Positions 7,569 to 16,023 of a DNA stretch of 64,000 bases are shown here, piece by piece (position 1 is the stretch's first letter; every line of letters starts with the position of its first letter). Where the stretch lies: positions 62,001 to 126,000 of the forward strand of contig NZ_JQEI01000016.1 in the NCBI RefSeq assembly GCF_000743355.1. The letters are read 5' to 3'. The DNA is from Serratia sp. Ag1 (GTDB taxonomy: Bacteria; Pseudomonadota; Gammaproteobacteria; Enterobacterales; Enterobacteriaceae). The notes beneath the pieces are model-generated. The model was not told where the DNA came from, did not search any database, and saw only the letters and a list, made by a program, of their open reading frames with translations. The position numbers and the translations under genes are program-made.

Positions 7569-8708
7569 ATGTATGACCTAATTATCCGCCGCGCCAGACT
7601 GGTGGACGGCACCTTGGCCGATGTGGCCGTTCAAGGCGGTAAAATTGCCGCCGTGGGGCAGGTGCCAGCAGACGCCTGTGCACATCAGCAGCGCGATCTG
7701 GCGGGGAATTATTACCTGAGCGCCGGTTGGATCGACTCGCACGTACACTGCTACCCCTCTTCGCCGATCTACCATGACGAACCGGATCGGGTTGGCGTTG
7801 CCAGCGGTGTCACCTCGGTGGTGGATGCGGGCAGCACTGGCACGGATGATATTGATGAGTTCTACGCCCTGACGCGCAGTAGCAAAACCAACGTTTTTGC
7901 CTTCCTGAATATCTCGCGCATCGGTCTGTTGCGGCAGAACGAGCTGGCGGAGATGGCGGATATCAATAAACAGGCCATCAGAAACGCCATTGATGACAAA
8001 CCGGGTTTTATTATCGGCATCAAGGCGCGTATGAGCAGCAGCGTGGTGGGCCAGAACGGCACCAGACCGTTGGTGCTGGCGAAAGAGATCCAGCAGGAAA
8101 ACCAGCAACTGCCGCTGATGGTGCATATCGGTAACAACCCGCCGGATCTGGATGAAATTGCCGATCTGCTGACTCAGGGCGACATTATTACCCACTGCTA
8201 TAACGGCAAGCCGAACCGCATCCTGACCCCCGCCGGTACGCTGCGTGAGTCGATCCAGCGTGCGTTAAAGCGCGGGGTGTTGCTGGATGTGGGCCACGGT
8301 ACGGCCAGCTTTAGCTTTGAGGTGGCCAGACAGGCGATTGCGCTGGGCATTTTGCCGCACACCATCAGTTCCGACATCTATTGCCGTAACCGCATCAGCG
8401 GGCCGGTCTTCAGCCTGGCGGCGGTGATGTCCAAATTCTTTACCGTCGGGCTCTCACTCGCGCAGGTGATTGATTGCGTCACGGCAAACGCCGCTGCGGC
8501 GCTGCGCCTGACCACCAAAGGGCGCTTGCAGCCGGGACTCGATGCCGATTTGACCATTTTTGAGCTTCGCACCGCGCCACAGGTATTTGCTGATTCCGCA
8601 GGGGAATCGGTCAATGGCGAACAATTGCTGGTGCCACTGGCCGCCGTGGTGGCCGGGGAACTCCTATTAACCGATGAAGGGAAAGCCGCCGATGTCTTCA
8701 GTCTATGA
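7569..8708 (+). CDS. Amidohydrolase/deacetylase-family metallohydrolase
   Basis: 379 residues of the amidohydrolase superfamily. Metal ligands are visible: H58 and H60 in DSHVH, K152 in GIKAR (carboxylated Lys), H186 in MVHIG, H209 in THCYNG and D269 in SSDIY, so a binuclear centre is likely. The N- and C-terminal beta parts (LIIRRARLVDG, GLDADLTIFEL) are typical of the urease-like fold. Related enzymes are annotated as deacetylases or dihydroorotase-like. Next to an ammonia-lyase acting on 2-amino sugar acids, removal of an N-acyl group is the most economical role. Its end overlaps the next start by 17 bp. Confidence 0.85.
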   Translation: MYDLIIRRARLVDGTLADVAVQGGKIAAVGQVPADACAHQQRDLAGNYYLSAGWIDSHVHCYPSSPIYHDEPDRVGVASGVTSVVDAGSTGTDDIDEFYALTRSSKTNVFAFLNISRIGLLRQNELAEMADINKQAIRNAIDDKPGFIIGIKARMSSSVVGQNGTRPLVLAKEIQQENQQLPLMVHIGNNPPDLDEIADLLTQGDIITHCYNGKPNRILTPAGTLRESIQRALKRGVLLDVGHGTASFSFEVARQAIALGILPHTISSDIYCRNRISGPVFSLAAVMSKFFTVGLSLAQVIDCVTANAAAALRLTTKGRLQPGLDADLTIFELRTAPQVFADSAGESVNGEQLLVPLAAVVAGELLLTDEGKAADVFSL

Positions 8709-9810
8709 AAAATATAATTTAAAACAGGTGATCAATACTTCCGGTCGCATGACCATTCTTGGCGTTTCCACGCCGCGCCAGGAGGTGATTGATGCCGTGG
8801 ATTACGGCCTGAATCATTACTTTGAAATCAAGGATCTGGTGAACAAGACCGGCGCCTATATTGCCGAACTGCTGAACGTGGAAGATGCGGTGATCGTTTC
8901 CTGCGCTTCTGCCGGTATCGCTCAATCGGTGGCGGCGGTGATCGTCAAAGATGACGCCAACCTGCTGGTCAACCTGCATTCGGCAGCGGTGAAGGAACCG
9001 CGTGAGATCGTGTTGCCACGGGGCCATAACGTTAACTTTGGTGCGCCGGTTGACACCATGATCGCCCTCGGCGGTGGCAAAGTGGTGGAAGCAGGCTACG
9101 CCAACGAGTGCTCCCCTGAACAGATTGAAGCCTGCATCACGCCGCAAACGGCGGCGATCATGTACGTTAAATCCCACCATTGCGTGCAGAAAAGCATTCT
9201 CTCCGTTGAACAGGCGGCGGTGGTGGCACGCAAGCACAACTTGCCGTTGATCGTCGATGCCGCAGCTGAAGAAGATCTGATGTGTTACTACCAGATGGGC
9301 GCTGATCTGGTGATCTACAGCGGTGCCAAGGCGATCGAAGGGCCAACCAGTGGCTTGGTGATCGGCAAGAAACAGTACGTTGCCTGGGTGAAGCAGCAGT
9401 CCAACGGCATTGGCCGCGCGATGAAGGTCGGCAAAGAGGGCATTCTGGGCCTGACGCAGGCGATCGAAAGCTATTTGCGGCTGGAGAAAACCAGCGGTGC
9501 GCAAATGGTAGAACGCATGACGCCATTTATCACTCATCTCAATACTCTGAACGGCGTCAGTGCCAAAACCGTGTGGGATAGCGCAGGGCGTGATATTGCC
9601 AGGGCTGAAATCACGTTTGATGAAGCGGTGTTGGGTATGTCAACCGTCGACATCGTGCAGCGGCTCAAAACCGGCGACATCGCCATCTATTTCCGGGGCT
9701 ATAAAGCTAACGAAGGCAAGATCGAAGTGGATGTGCGCAGCGTCAACGAGCAGCAGTTGATGACCGTTTTCACCTGTATTAAAAATCTGTTTACGGAGCA
9801 ACAAGCATGA
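8692..9810 (+). CDS. DgaE-type PLP-dependent ammonia-lyase
   Basis: 372 residues with the SelA/DgaE type fold I PLP architecture: INTSGRMT at the N-terminus, IVDAAAEEDL with the pyridine-binding Asp189, and IYSGAKAIEGP with Lys213 as the Schiff-base lysine. Salmonella DgaE converts D-glucosaminate 6-phosphate to 2-keto-3-deoxygluconate 6-phosphate and ammonia, and this protein is likely to do a similar alpha/beta elimination. I take the ATG at 8692; the ATG at 8674 has no separate ribosome site. The next gene overlaps by ATGA. Confidence 0.85.
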   Translation: MSSVYEKYNLKQVINTSGRMTILGVSTPRQEVIDAVDYGLNHYFEIKDLVNKTGAYIAELLNVEDAVIVSCASAGIAQSVAAVIVKDDANLLVNLHSAAVKEPREIVLPRGHNVNFGAPVDTMIALGGGKVVEAGYANECSPEQIEACITPQTAAIMYVKSHHCVQKSILSVEQAAVVARKHNLPLIVDAAAEEDLMCYYQMGADLVIYSGAKAIEGPTSGLVIGKKQYVAWVKQQSNGIGRAMKVGKEGILGLTQAIESYLRLEKTSGAQMVERMTPFITHLNTLNGVSAKTVWDSAGRDIARAEITFDEAVLGMSTVDIVQRLKTGDIAIYFRGYKANEGKIEVDVRSVNEQQLMTVFTCIKNLFTEQQA

Positions 9811-10547
9811 AGCTGAAGCCGAATTATTATAAAGATCGTGTGTGCCTGAACGTGTTGGCCGGTTCGAAAGATAACGCGCAAGAAATCTATGACGCGGCCC
9901 AGGGGCATGTGCTGGTGGGGGTGCTTTCCAAAAATTACCCGGACGTAGACAGCGCAGTCACCGATATGGCGCGTTATGCTCGCCTGATCGAGAACGCGCT
10001 TTCCGTTGGGTTGGGCGCAGGCGATCCGAAACAGTCAAATATGGTCAGCCAGATTGCCAAACAGGTGCAGCCGCAGCATGTGAACCAGGTGTTTACCGGC
10101 GTTGGTGCCAGCCGTGCGCTGCTGGGGCAAAGCGAAACCGTGGTCAACGGCCTGGTATCCCCGACTGGCCGGGTGGGTTGGGTGAAAATCTCCACCGGGC
10201 CGCTGAGTGCGCAGGCACCAGACGGTATCGTACCGGTTGAAACCGCGATCGCCCTGCTGAAAGACATGGGGGGCAGCTCCATCAAGTATTTCCCGATGGG
10301 GGGCCTGAAGCATAAAGACGAGTTCCAGTCTGTGGCGCGCGCCTGTGCTGAGCATGATTTCTTGCTGGAACCGACCGGCGGCATCGACCTGGAAAACTAC
10401 GAAGCCATTATGGAGATCGCGTTGGCTGCCGGGGTAAAGCAGGTGATCCCGCATATTTACAGCTCCATCATTGATTCTGCCAGCGGCAATACCCGTCCAC
10501 AGGATGTGAAAACCCTGTTGGCGATGACCAAGAAGCTGGTGGGTTAA
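9807..10547 (+). CDS. KDPG-aldolase-type enzyme (DgaF/EF_0839-like)
   Basis: 246 residues, a TIM-barrel aldolase of the DgaF type. SSIKYFPMGG carries the probable Schiff-base Lys160, and LEPTGGIDLENY forms the phosphate-binding end. It should split a 2-keto-3-deoxy-6-phospho-aldonate into pyruvate and glyceraldehyde 3-phosphate. It follows the ammonia-lyase with a 4-bp overlap, the same gene pair as dgaE-dgaF. This implies a phosphorylated intermediate although no kinase or classical PTS gene lies in the operon. Confidence 0.83.
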   Translation: MKLKPNYYKDRVCLNVLAGSKDNAQEIYDAAQGHVLVGVLSKNYPDVDSAVTDMARYARLIENALSVGLGAGDPKQSNMVSQIAKQVQPQHVNQVFTGVGASRALLGQSETVVNGLVSPTGRVGWVKISTGPLSAQAPDGIVPVETAIALLKDMGGSSIKYFPMGGLKHKDEFQSVARACAEHDFLLEPTGGIDLENYEAIMEIALAAGVKQVIPHIYSSIIDSASGNTRPQDVKTLLAMTKKLVG

Positions 10548-10686
10548 CACCTAACGTGTAGAGAGTGGGTACGGAACGGTAGTGAGGTGCAGGAGTTGAT
10601 TTGTGGCACGTTCAGCCCCTTTTTCCTGTGGGAGAGGGGGGAGGAACAGGAGCTAACGTCTTTTCTAATCGGTTAAAAGGATAACT

Positions 10687-11865
10687 ATGCGAAACTCTTT
10701 ACGAATCACAACGCTATCCCTGGCACTGTTGGCGGTTGTCAGTCCGGCGCTGCAGGCTGAGAAGATCATGAAATCCCCATCGTCACAGTTTGCCTATATC
10801 GGCACCTACAATCCTAACGGAGAGGGCGTTTACCGGGTACGGGTGGATGCAACAAGCGGTGCGCTGAGTGACAGAACGCTGGTGAGCAATCTGCCGAATC
10901 CGGCACAACTGGTGGTCGATGCCAAAGGACAGACGCTGTATGTGGCCAGCGAAGTGGCAAATTTTAACGGTACCCAGCATGGTGGTATTGTCGCGTATCG
11001 CATCAACCCGCAAGACGGCAGCCTGACGCAGCTTAATCAGGTTGATTCGCAAGGCGCAGGGCCGGTTTACCTTTCCCTGTTACCTGACGGGCGGCACTTG
11101 CTGGTGGCGAACTATATCAGCGGCAGCGTGGCGGCCTTTCCGATCGATGCTGAGGGTAAGCTAGGAGCTGCCAGTTCGGTGCAACAGAGTGCTGGCCCGG
11201 CAGGTGCGGTAGAGGGCAGTTTTGCTATCAGCGATCACAACGGCCCGCATGCACATATGATTGCCAGCGATCCGAGCGGTAAATTTGTGTTTTCTACCGA
11301 TCTGGGGTTGGATCGCATCTACCAGTGGCGTTTTGACAATGGCAGCGGCAAGCTGACACCGAACGATCCGCCATGGATTAGTGCTTCTTCCGCCGGAGCC
11401 GGGCCGCGCCACTTTGTGTTCCATCCAGACGGCAAAACGGTGTTGTTGATCAATGAAGAGGCTTCGACGCTGACCCGTTATCGTTTCGACAGCCAGAACG
11501 GCACGCTAAAGCAGCTCCAGGTTATTTCAAGCCTACCCGCTGATTACCGGGGCACCAGCTTTGCCGCTGGGCTGGCGCTGAGTGCCGAGGGGAAAAACCT
11601 GTACGTTGCCAACCGCTTGCATAACAGCATTGCGCAGTTCAGCGTAGGGGATAATGGCGTACTGCAACCGGTCGCAGAGGTGTGGACGCATGGGGATTAT
11701 CCACGCACCCTGACTCTGGATCCGAGTGGCCGCTACCTGTACGCGTTGAATCAGCGCAGCGATAACATCACCCGTTTCAGCGTGGACCAGCAGAGCGGTA
11801 AACTCAGCTTTGTTGCTGGTTATATGCCGGTGGGCAGCCCTTCACAAATGGTGTTTATGCCATAA
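10687..11865 (+). CDS. Exported lactonase-family beta-propeller (6-phosphogluconolactonase-like)
   Basis: 392 residues. A Sec signal peptide (MRNSLRITTLSLALLAVVSPALQA) is followed by seven-bladed propeller repeats with motifs YIGTYNPNGEGVY, YVASE, LLVANYISGSV, HAHMI, GAGPRHFVFHPDGK, LYVANRLHNSI and YLYALNQRSDNI. The E. coli cytoplasmic Pgl propeller lacks such a signal, so this is a periplasmic relative. It lies 139 bp after the aldolase, between the operon and its regulator; opening a sugar lactone before uptake would fit, but this is inference. AAAAGGATAACT precedes the ATG. Confidence 0.82.
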   Translation: MRNSLRITTLSLALLAVVSPALQAEKIMKSPSSQFAYIGTYNPNGEGVYRVRVDATSGALSDRTLVSNLPNPAQLVVDAKGQTLYVASEVANFNGTQHGGIVAYRINPQDGSLTQLNQVDSQGAGPVYLSLLPDGRHLLVANYISGSVAAFPIDAEGKLGAASSVQQSAGPAGAVEGSFAISDHNGPHAHMIASDPSGKFVFSTDLGLDRIYQWRFDNGSGKLTPNDPPWISASSAGAGPRHFVFHPDGKTVLLINEEASTLTRYRFDSQNGTLKQLQVISSLPADYRGTSFAAGLALSAEGKNLYVANRLHNSIAQFSVGDNGVLQPVAEVWTHGDYPRTLTLDPSGRYLYALNQRSDNITRFSVDQQSGKLSFVAGYMPVGSPSQMVFMP

Positions 11866-11916
11866 CCCGTGGCCCGTCCGACGCGATCGGGCGGGCACAT
11901 TAATAACGGAAAGAGC

Positions 11917-13833
11917 ATGGTACGATTCCCCTACCCACGTTTGGCTTATCTGTTTGATGCTTTGCAGTCTGAGACTTTGCCTCAGGAAGAACTGGCGAAG
12001 CGTTTTGCCGTGTCTACCCGAACCGTGCGTGCGGATATCACTGCCCTGAATGACATCCTGGAAAAATACGGTGCGCGGTTTGTGCATAACCGGGGGGCGG
12101 GTTATCGCCTGCAGGTGGAGGACGCGGCGCTGTTCAGCGCCTTACAGCATCAGGAACGCAGAAAACAGGCCACCCCGCGCAGTGGGCAGGAACGGGTGCA
12201 TTACCTGTTGATTCGCTTTTTGACCTCAGCCTTTTCTCTGAAGCTGGAAGATTTAGCTGACGAATGGTTTGTCAGCCGTGGCACGTTGCAAAACGACATG
12301 GCTGAGGTGAGGGAGCGTTTGGCGCACTATCAGTTAACCATTGAAACCAAACCGCGTTATGGCATGAAACTGTTTGGTTCAGAAATGGCGATCCGAGCCT
12401 GCCTGACCGATCTGCTGTTTCAACTGCATCTTGCCGACCCAGAAAATCCGCTGCTGAACAATGAGATCCTCCAGCAGCCGCAGGTGGCGAGCTTGGCTGG
12501 GCTGCTGCATCCGTTGTTGTCGCAGTATGCTATCCGGCTAACGGATGAAGGCGAGCAATACCTGATTTTCTATTGCGCGGTTGCGTTGCAGCGCATTATC
12601 GACGGTTATCCGCTGCCGGAGTTTGAGGTTGAAGACGGTGATGATTCAGTGCGCAAGGTTTCCAGCCGTTTGGCAAGCGAACTGCGTACATCGGCAGGTA
12701 AAGAGATCTCGGTAGCGGAAGAAGCCTATTTGCGGGTGAATATTGCCGCCCGGCGGGTACAGGAAATTCAGCCGACGGAAATCAATGCTGATGATGAAGA
12801 TGCGCTGGTGGATTACATTCTGTCTTACATCAATACCCACTATAACTACAATCTGCAGGGCGACAAACAGCTACGTGCCGATCTGCTCACCCATATCAAG
12901 ACCATGATTACGCGGGTGAAATACCAGATTACGATCCCGAATCCCCTGCTGGCTAACATCAAGCAGCATTACCCGATGGCTTACGATGTGACGCTGGCGG
13001 CGGTATCCAGTTGGGGGAAATACACCCCTTATACTCTGAGTGAGAATGAAATCGGCTACCTGGTGCTGCATATCGGCGTCGGCCTGGAGCGCCACTACAA
13101 TATCGGTTATGAACGCCATCCGCAGGTGATGCTGGTGTGTGATACCGGCAATTCGACGGTGCGGATGATTCAGGCGCAGATTGCCCGCAAGTACCCGCAA
13201 CTGGTGATGACGCGCATTGTTTCGCTGCGGGATTACGAGATCCTCAGCCAGATCGAAGAAGATTTCGTGATTTCCAACGCGCGTATCAGCGAGAAAAACA
13301 AGCCGGTGGTGGTGATGTCCCCCTTCCCGACTGAATATCAGCTCGAACAGTTGGGCAAGCTGGTGCTGGTGGATCGCACCAAGCCGTATATGTTGGAGAA
13401 ATTCTTCGACGCCAATCATTTCATGATCGTCAACGAACCGCTGACGCAGGAACAACTGTTTAAAAAAGTCTGCACTCAGTTGGAGCAGGAAGATTATGTA
13501 GGCAGCGATTTTTACCCTTCGGTGGTTGAGCGTGAAGCGATCGTTTCCACCTTGCTGGGCGAGGGCATTGCCTTGCCGCACTCGCTGGGGTTGCTGGCGA
13601 AAAAAACCGTGGTCGTGACGCTATTGGCCCCGCAGGGCATAGCCTGGGGAGAAGGGGAGATCGCCCATGTGATCTTCCTGCTGGCGATCAGTAAAAGCGA
13701 TTACGAAGAAGCGATGGCGATTTACGATCTGTTCGTCACCTTTGTGCGTGAACGTTCGATGAGCCGCCTGCTGAGCAGCGATAATTTCGACAGCTTCAAG
13801 GCGCTGGCGCTCGACTGCCTGAGCCGGATCTAG
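11917..13833 (+). CDS. MtlR/BglG-type transcriptional activator (HTH-PRD-PRD-EIIB-EIIA)
   Basis: 638 residues. Domains in order: DeoR/Mga-like HTH (about 1-66, with VSTRTVRADITALN), a second HTH (about 88-145, VSRGTLQNDMAEVR), two PRDs (about 170-385), a GatB-like EIIB region with LVCDTGNST (about 395-480) and a C-terminal EIIA domain with GIALPHSLG (about 495-638). This is the DNA-binding MtlR class rather than an RNA-binding BglG. Phosphorylation of its PRD, Cys and His sites by the PTS would gate activity. It is probably the activator of the cassette from 4978. The ATG at 11917 follows ACGGAAAGAGC; an upstream GTG is less likely. Confidence 0.87.
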   Translation: MVRFPYPRLAYLFDALQSETLPQEELAKRFAVSTRTVRADITALNDILEKYGARFVHNRGAGYRLQVEDAALFSALQHQERRKQATPRSGQERVHYLLIRFLTSAFSLKLEDLADEWFVSRGTLQNDMAEVRERLAHYQLTIETKPRYGMKLFGSEMAIRACLTDLLFQLHLADPENPLLNNEILQQPQVASLAGLLHPLLSQYAIRLTDEGEQYLIFYCAVALQRIIDGYPLPEFEVEDGDDSVRKVSSRLASELRTSAGKEISVAEEAYLRVNIAARRVQEIQPTEINADDEDALVDYILSYINTHYNYNLQGDKQLRADLLTHIKTMITRVKYQITIPNPLLANIKQHYPMAYDVTLAAVSSWGKYTPYTLSENEIGYLVLHIGVGLERHYNIGYERHPQVMLVCDTGNSTVRMIQAQIARKYPQLVMTRIVSLRDYEILSQIEEDFVISNARISEKNKPVVVMSPFPTEYQLEQLGKLVLVDRTKPYMLEKFFDANHFMIVNEPLTQEQLFKKVCTQLEQEDYVGSDFYPSVVEREAIVSTLLGEGIALPHSLGLLAKKTVVVTLLAPQGIAWGEGEIAHVIFLLAISKSDYEEAMAIYDLFVTFVRERSMSRLLSSDNFDSFKALALDCLSRI

Positions 13834-13836
13834 GCA

Positions 13837-13869
13837 CCCCAGCCACCTGTTTGCACAAGCATCCTGGGG
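13837..13869. terminator. Possible terminator between the MtlR-type gene and allH
   Basis: CCCCAG (13837-13842) can pair with CTGGGG (13864-13869) around a 21-nt loop in the 51-bp convergent spacer. The stem is short and the T-run poor. Confidence 0.3.
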
Positions 13870-13884
13870 AGCTTTCCGCTTATG

Positions 13885-14703
13885 TTATGACTGGCTATTG
13901 ATGGCCGCTACGCCCAGCCAGACCCCCAACAGAGTATCCGCGCCGGAGAAATAGCCGGTTTCTAACAGTTCACCGATCGCGGCCGGTAATTCATCGTGCC
14001 ACAGCAAAGCCCGAGCCAGCCGCTGTAAGTGGGTAGAGAAAATGCCCTTTTCGGCGAACTGAAGATAGTGAGCACTTACCAGGGTGGTTAACTCGCCCAA
14101 CGGCTGGCTGGCAGCAAAGAACGCGGGTAAACGGGCAATATCCACACGGCTATCAAGATGGGCGCTCAAGAGCATGCCGAGCACGGTATCGTCATTGCTT
14201 GGTGTCAGCCCTGGCCCTTTGCCCAGCACCGAACTCCAGTCAACGGCTTGCCCTTGCAGCCAGGCGACAAACTGCTGTTGCATCTCGTGGATCTCGGTAC
14301 ATAACGGCTGTCTGACAAGCAAAGCCAGGCGGCCAAACAAACCGGTATGGATCGGTTCATCGGCCAAGAGGGTGGCCAACGGTGAAAGCGGGATCTCATC
14401 GCGCAGGTTTAAGCGCAGATCCAGACGGTTATCCTGACGATGGATACAGATGTCTGCCAATTCGATACCCGCAGGCGAGAGCTGGCCGGGTTCTTCTCCC
14501 AATAGGCGGTCAAAGATCTTATCAAAATCACCACTGGCTATTTCCCAGCCCATTGGGCTGATCCCGCGTCCTTCGCGGTGGAGCGTCAACAGCCGCTCGC
14601 TTTGTGAGAGGAAATTGATGGCATGGTTGAAACGCCCCACACAACGTAGCGGGCCGTAATCCTGTGTGGCATGGTGGCTGACGGTTAACGCGGTAATTTC
14701 CAT
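13885..14703 (-). CDS. allH: AllH (YlbF), oxamate carbamoyltransferase component, DUF2877
   Basis: 272 residues, matching E. coli YlbF/AllH in length and in the DUF2877 core (GKGPGLTPSNDD, GLTPSNDDTVLGMLL). It is the third member of the fdrA-ylbE-ylbF set, recently assigned in E. coli to oxamate carbamoyltransferase, which forms carbamoyl phosphate and oxamate from oxalurate at the end of anaerobic allantoin use. AGGAGGATCTCT before the ATG at 14703 fixes the start. In E. coli the carbamate kinase gene follows; here the next gene is unrelated and convergent. Confidence 0.88.
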   Translation of the reverse strand: MEITALTVSHHATQDYGPLRCVGRFNHAINFLSQSERLLTLHREGRGISPMGWEIASGDFDKIFDRLLGEEPGQLSPAGIELADICIHRQDNRLDLRLNLRDEIPLSPLATLLADEPIHTGLFGRLALLVRQPLCTEIHEMQQQFVAWLQGQAVDWSSVLGKGPGLTPSNDDTVLGMLLSAHLDSRVDIARLPAFFAASQPLGELTTLVSAHYLQFAEKGIFSTHLQRLARALLWHDELPAAIGELLETGYFSGADTLLGVWLGVAAINSQS

Positions 14704-14748
14704 TAGAGATCCTCCTGTGCCTGGGGGGTGCCCAGGCACACACCTGAT

Positions 14749-16014
14749 TTACGCGTTGATTCCCAGTTTTTCTGCCAAGGCTTCGATGGCTTTCTCAAAA
14801 CAACCCAGTGGAGCGCGGACGGTGCCAGCCCCAATCTGGCCAATCCCGGCTTCCCGGTGAGCGATCCCGGTGTTGATTAATGGCGTGATGCCTGTTTCCA
14901 CCACCCGCCGGGCATCCAACCCCAGGCAGGCCCCTTGGAAATCCCAGGTTGGGATCTGCAGCATCATGTTGTGTTCCAGATAAATCTCTGTCATTTCATC
15001 CGAGATATCGGTGGCGGCATTCATCCCGCCAGCAGCACCGACAAAGCGGGTGACGCCGGGCGCGGCCACCATCGCTGCCCCACCAATACCAAAGGTTTCT
15101 GTAATGGCGCTGTCGCCGATATCCGGGTTGGCATCGGCCTGGCTATAGCCGGAGAAGAACAAGCCTTCTGGCGTATTGACCGGCGCGGTAAACCATTGCT
15201 CGCCCATTCCGCTGATTTTGATGCCAAAGTTTTTGCCATTGCGGGTCATGACCGTCACGATCGTGCCCTGTTTGATCTCCGCCCCGGCATCCATTGCGGC
15301 CTTGCAGTAGGCCATTGCCAGGTTCAGGAAAAACTGATCGGTGATGCTGAGGAATTGCATGACTTTGGCCAGCTCGTTTTTATCCTGCTCCAGCAGGCTG
15401 ATCTTGGGAGCCAGTTGGCGCATCAACAGTGCCGAGGCGGCAATATTGCGCTGGTGGAATTCATCCCCCATGGTGATGGCCTGTGCCATCACGGCGGTGA
15501 GATCGAGCCCCCCTTCGAAAGTGCTTAGCACTGCTTTCAGCACCGGAGCCAACGAGTCACGCATCCAGCGCAAACGCTCCTGCACATCTGGCCCATAGGC
15601 ACCAAAGCGCATGACTTTGCCGATACCTTCGTTCATGTTGCAGTAGGCATGGTTACCATGAACGCTGTTTTTCACCACAATTAACGGCATATTCGCCGAC
15701 GTTATGCCCCCCATCGGCCCGACCGCGCTAACGTTGTGGCAAGGGATAAATTCGATTTCGCCCTGTTCCAGCAAAGCCAGTGCCTGCTGTTCGTTGTCGG
15801 CCCATTGCTCAAACAGACAGGCTCCGATACAGGCCCCGCGAACCGGACCGCTCATTTCCTGCCAGGTAACCGGTGGCCCGGCATGCAGCAGCTTTCTGCC
15901 CTGAGCCAACTGGGGGATAAGTTTTTTGGCTAAATCAACATCTTGCCAATGTGGGCGTGCTTCGCGGATCCTGGCAATAACGGCAGCATTTGCTTGTTCA
16001 ATAGATGCGTACAT
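14749..16014 (-). CDS. allG: AllG (YlbE), oxamate carbamoyltransferase component, DUF1116
   Basis: 421 residues of the DUF1116/YlbE family, near the E. coli length. Motifs include GPPVTWQEMSGPVRGACIG, CHNVSAVGPMGGI, VHGNHAYCNMNEG and GAAGGMNAATDISDEM. AAGGGATTGAT before the ATG fixes the start. It lies 9 bp after fdrA and 45 bp before allH in one operon. Its gene partners define its role; the individual catalytic contribution is not visible from sequence. Confidence 0.9.
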   Translation of the reverse strand: MYASIEQANAAVIARIREARPHWQDVDLAKKLIPQLAQGRKLLHAGPPVTWQEMSGPVRGACIGACLFEQWADNEQQALALLEQGEIEFIPCHNVSAVGPMGGITSANMPLIVVKNSVHGNHAYCNMNEGIGKVMRFGAYGPDVQERLRWMRDSLAPVLKAVLSTFEGGLDLTAVMAQAITMGDEFHQRNIAASALLMRQLAPKISLLEQDKNELAKVMQFLSITDQFFLNLAMAYCKAAMDAGAEIKQGTIVTVMTRNGKNFGIKISGMGEQWFTAPVNTPEGLFFSGYSQADANPDIGDSAITETFGIGGAAMVAAPGVTRFVGAAGGMNAATDISDEMTEIYLEHNMMLQIPTWDFQGACLGLDARRVVETGITPLINTGIAHREAGIGQIGAGTVRAPLGCFEKAIEALAEKLGINA

Positions 16015-16023
16015 ATCAATCCC

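Noticed and set aside
10604-10620. Sigma-54-like -24 element (TGGCACG) upstream of the lactonase-like gene
   Set aside because: The -12 part is CC where GC is needed and TTGC is missing, so it fails the consensus.
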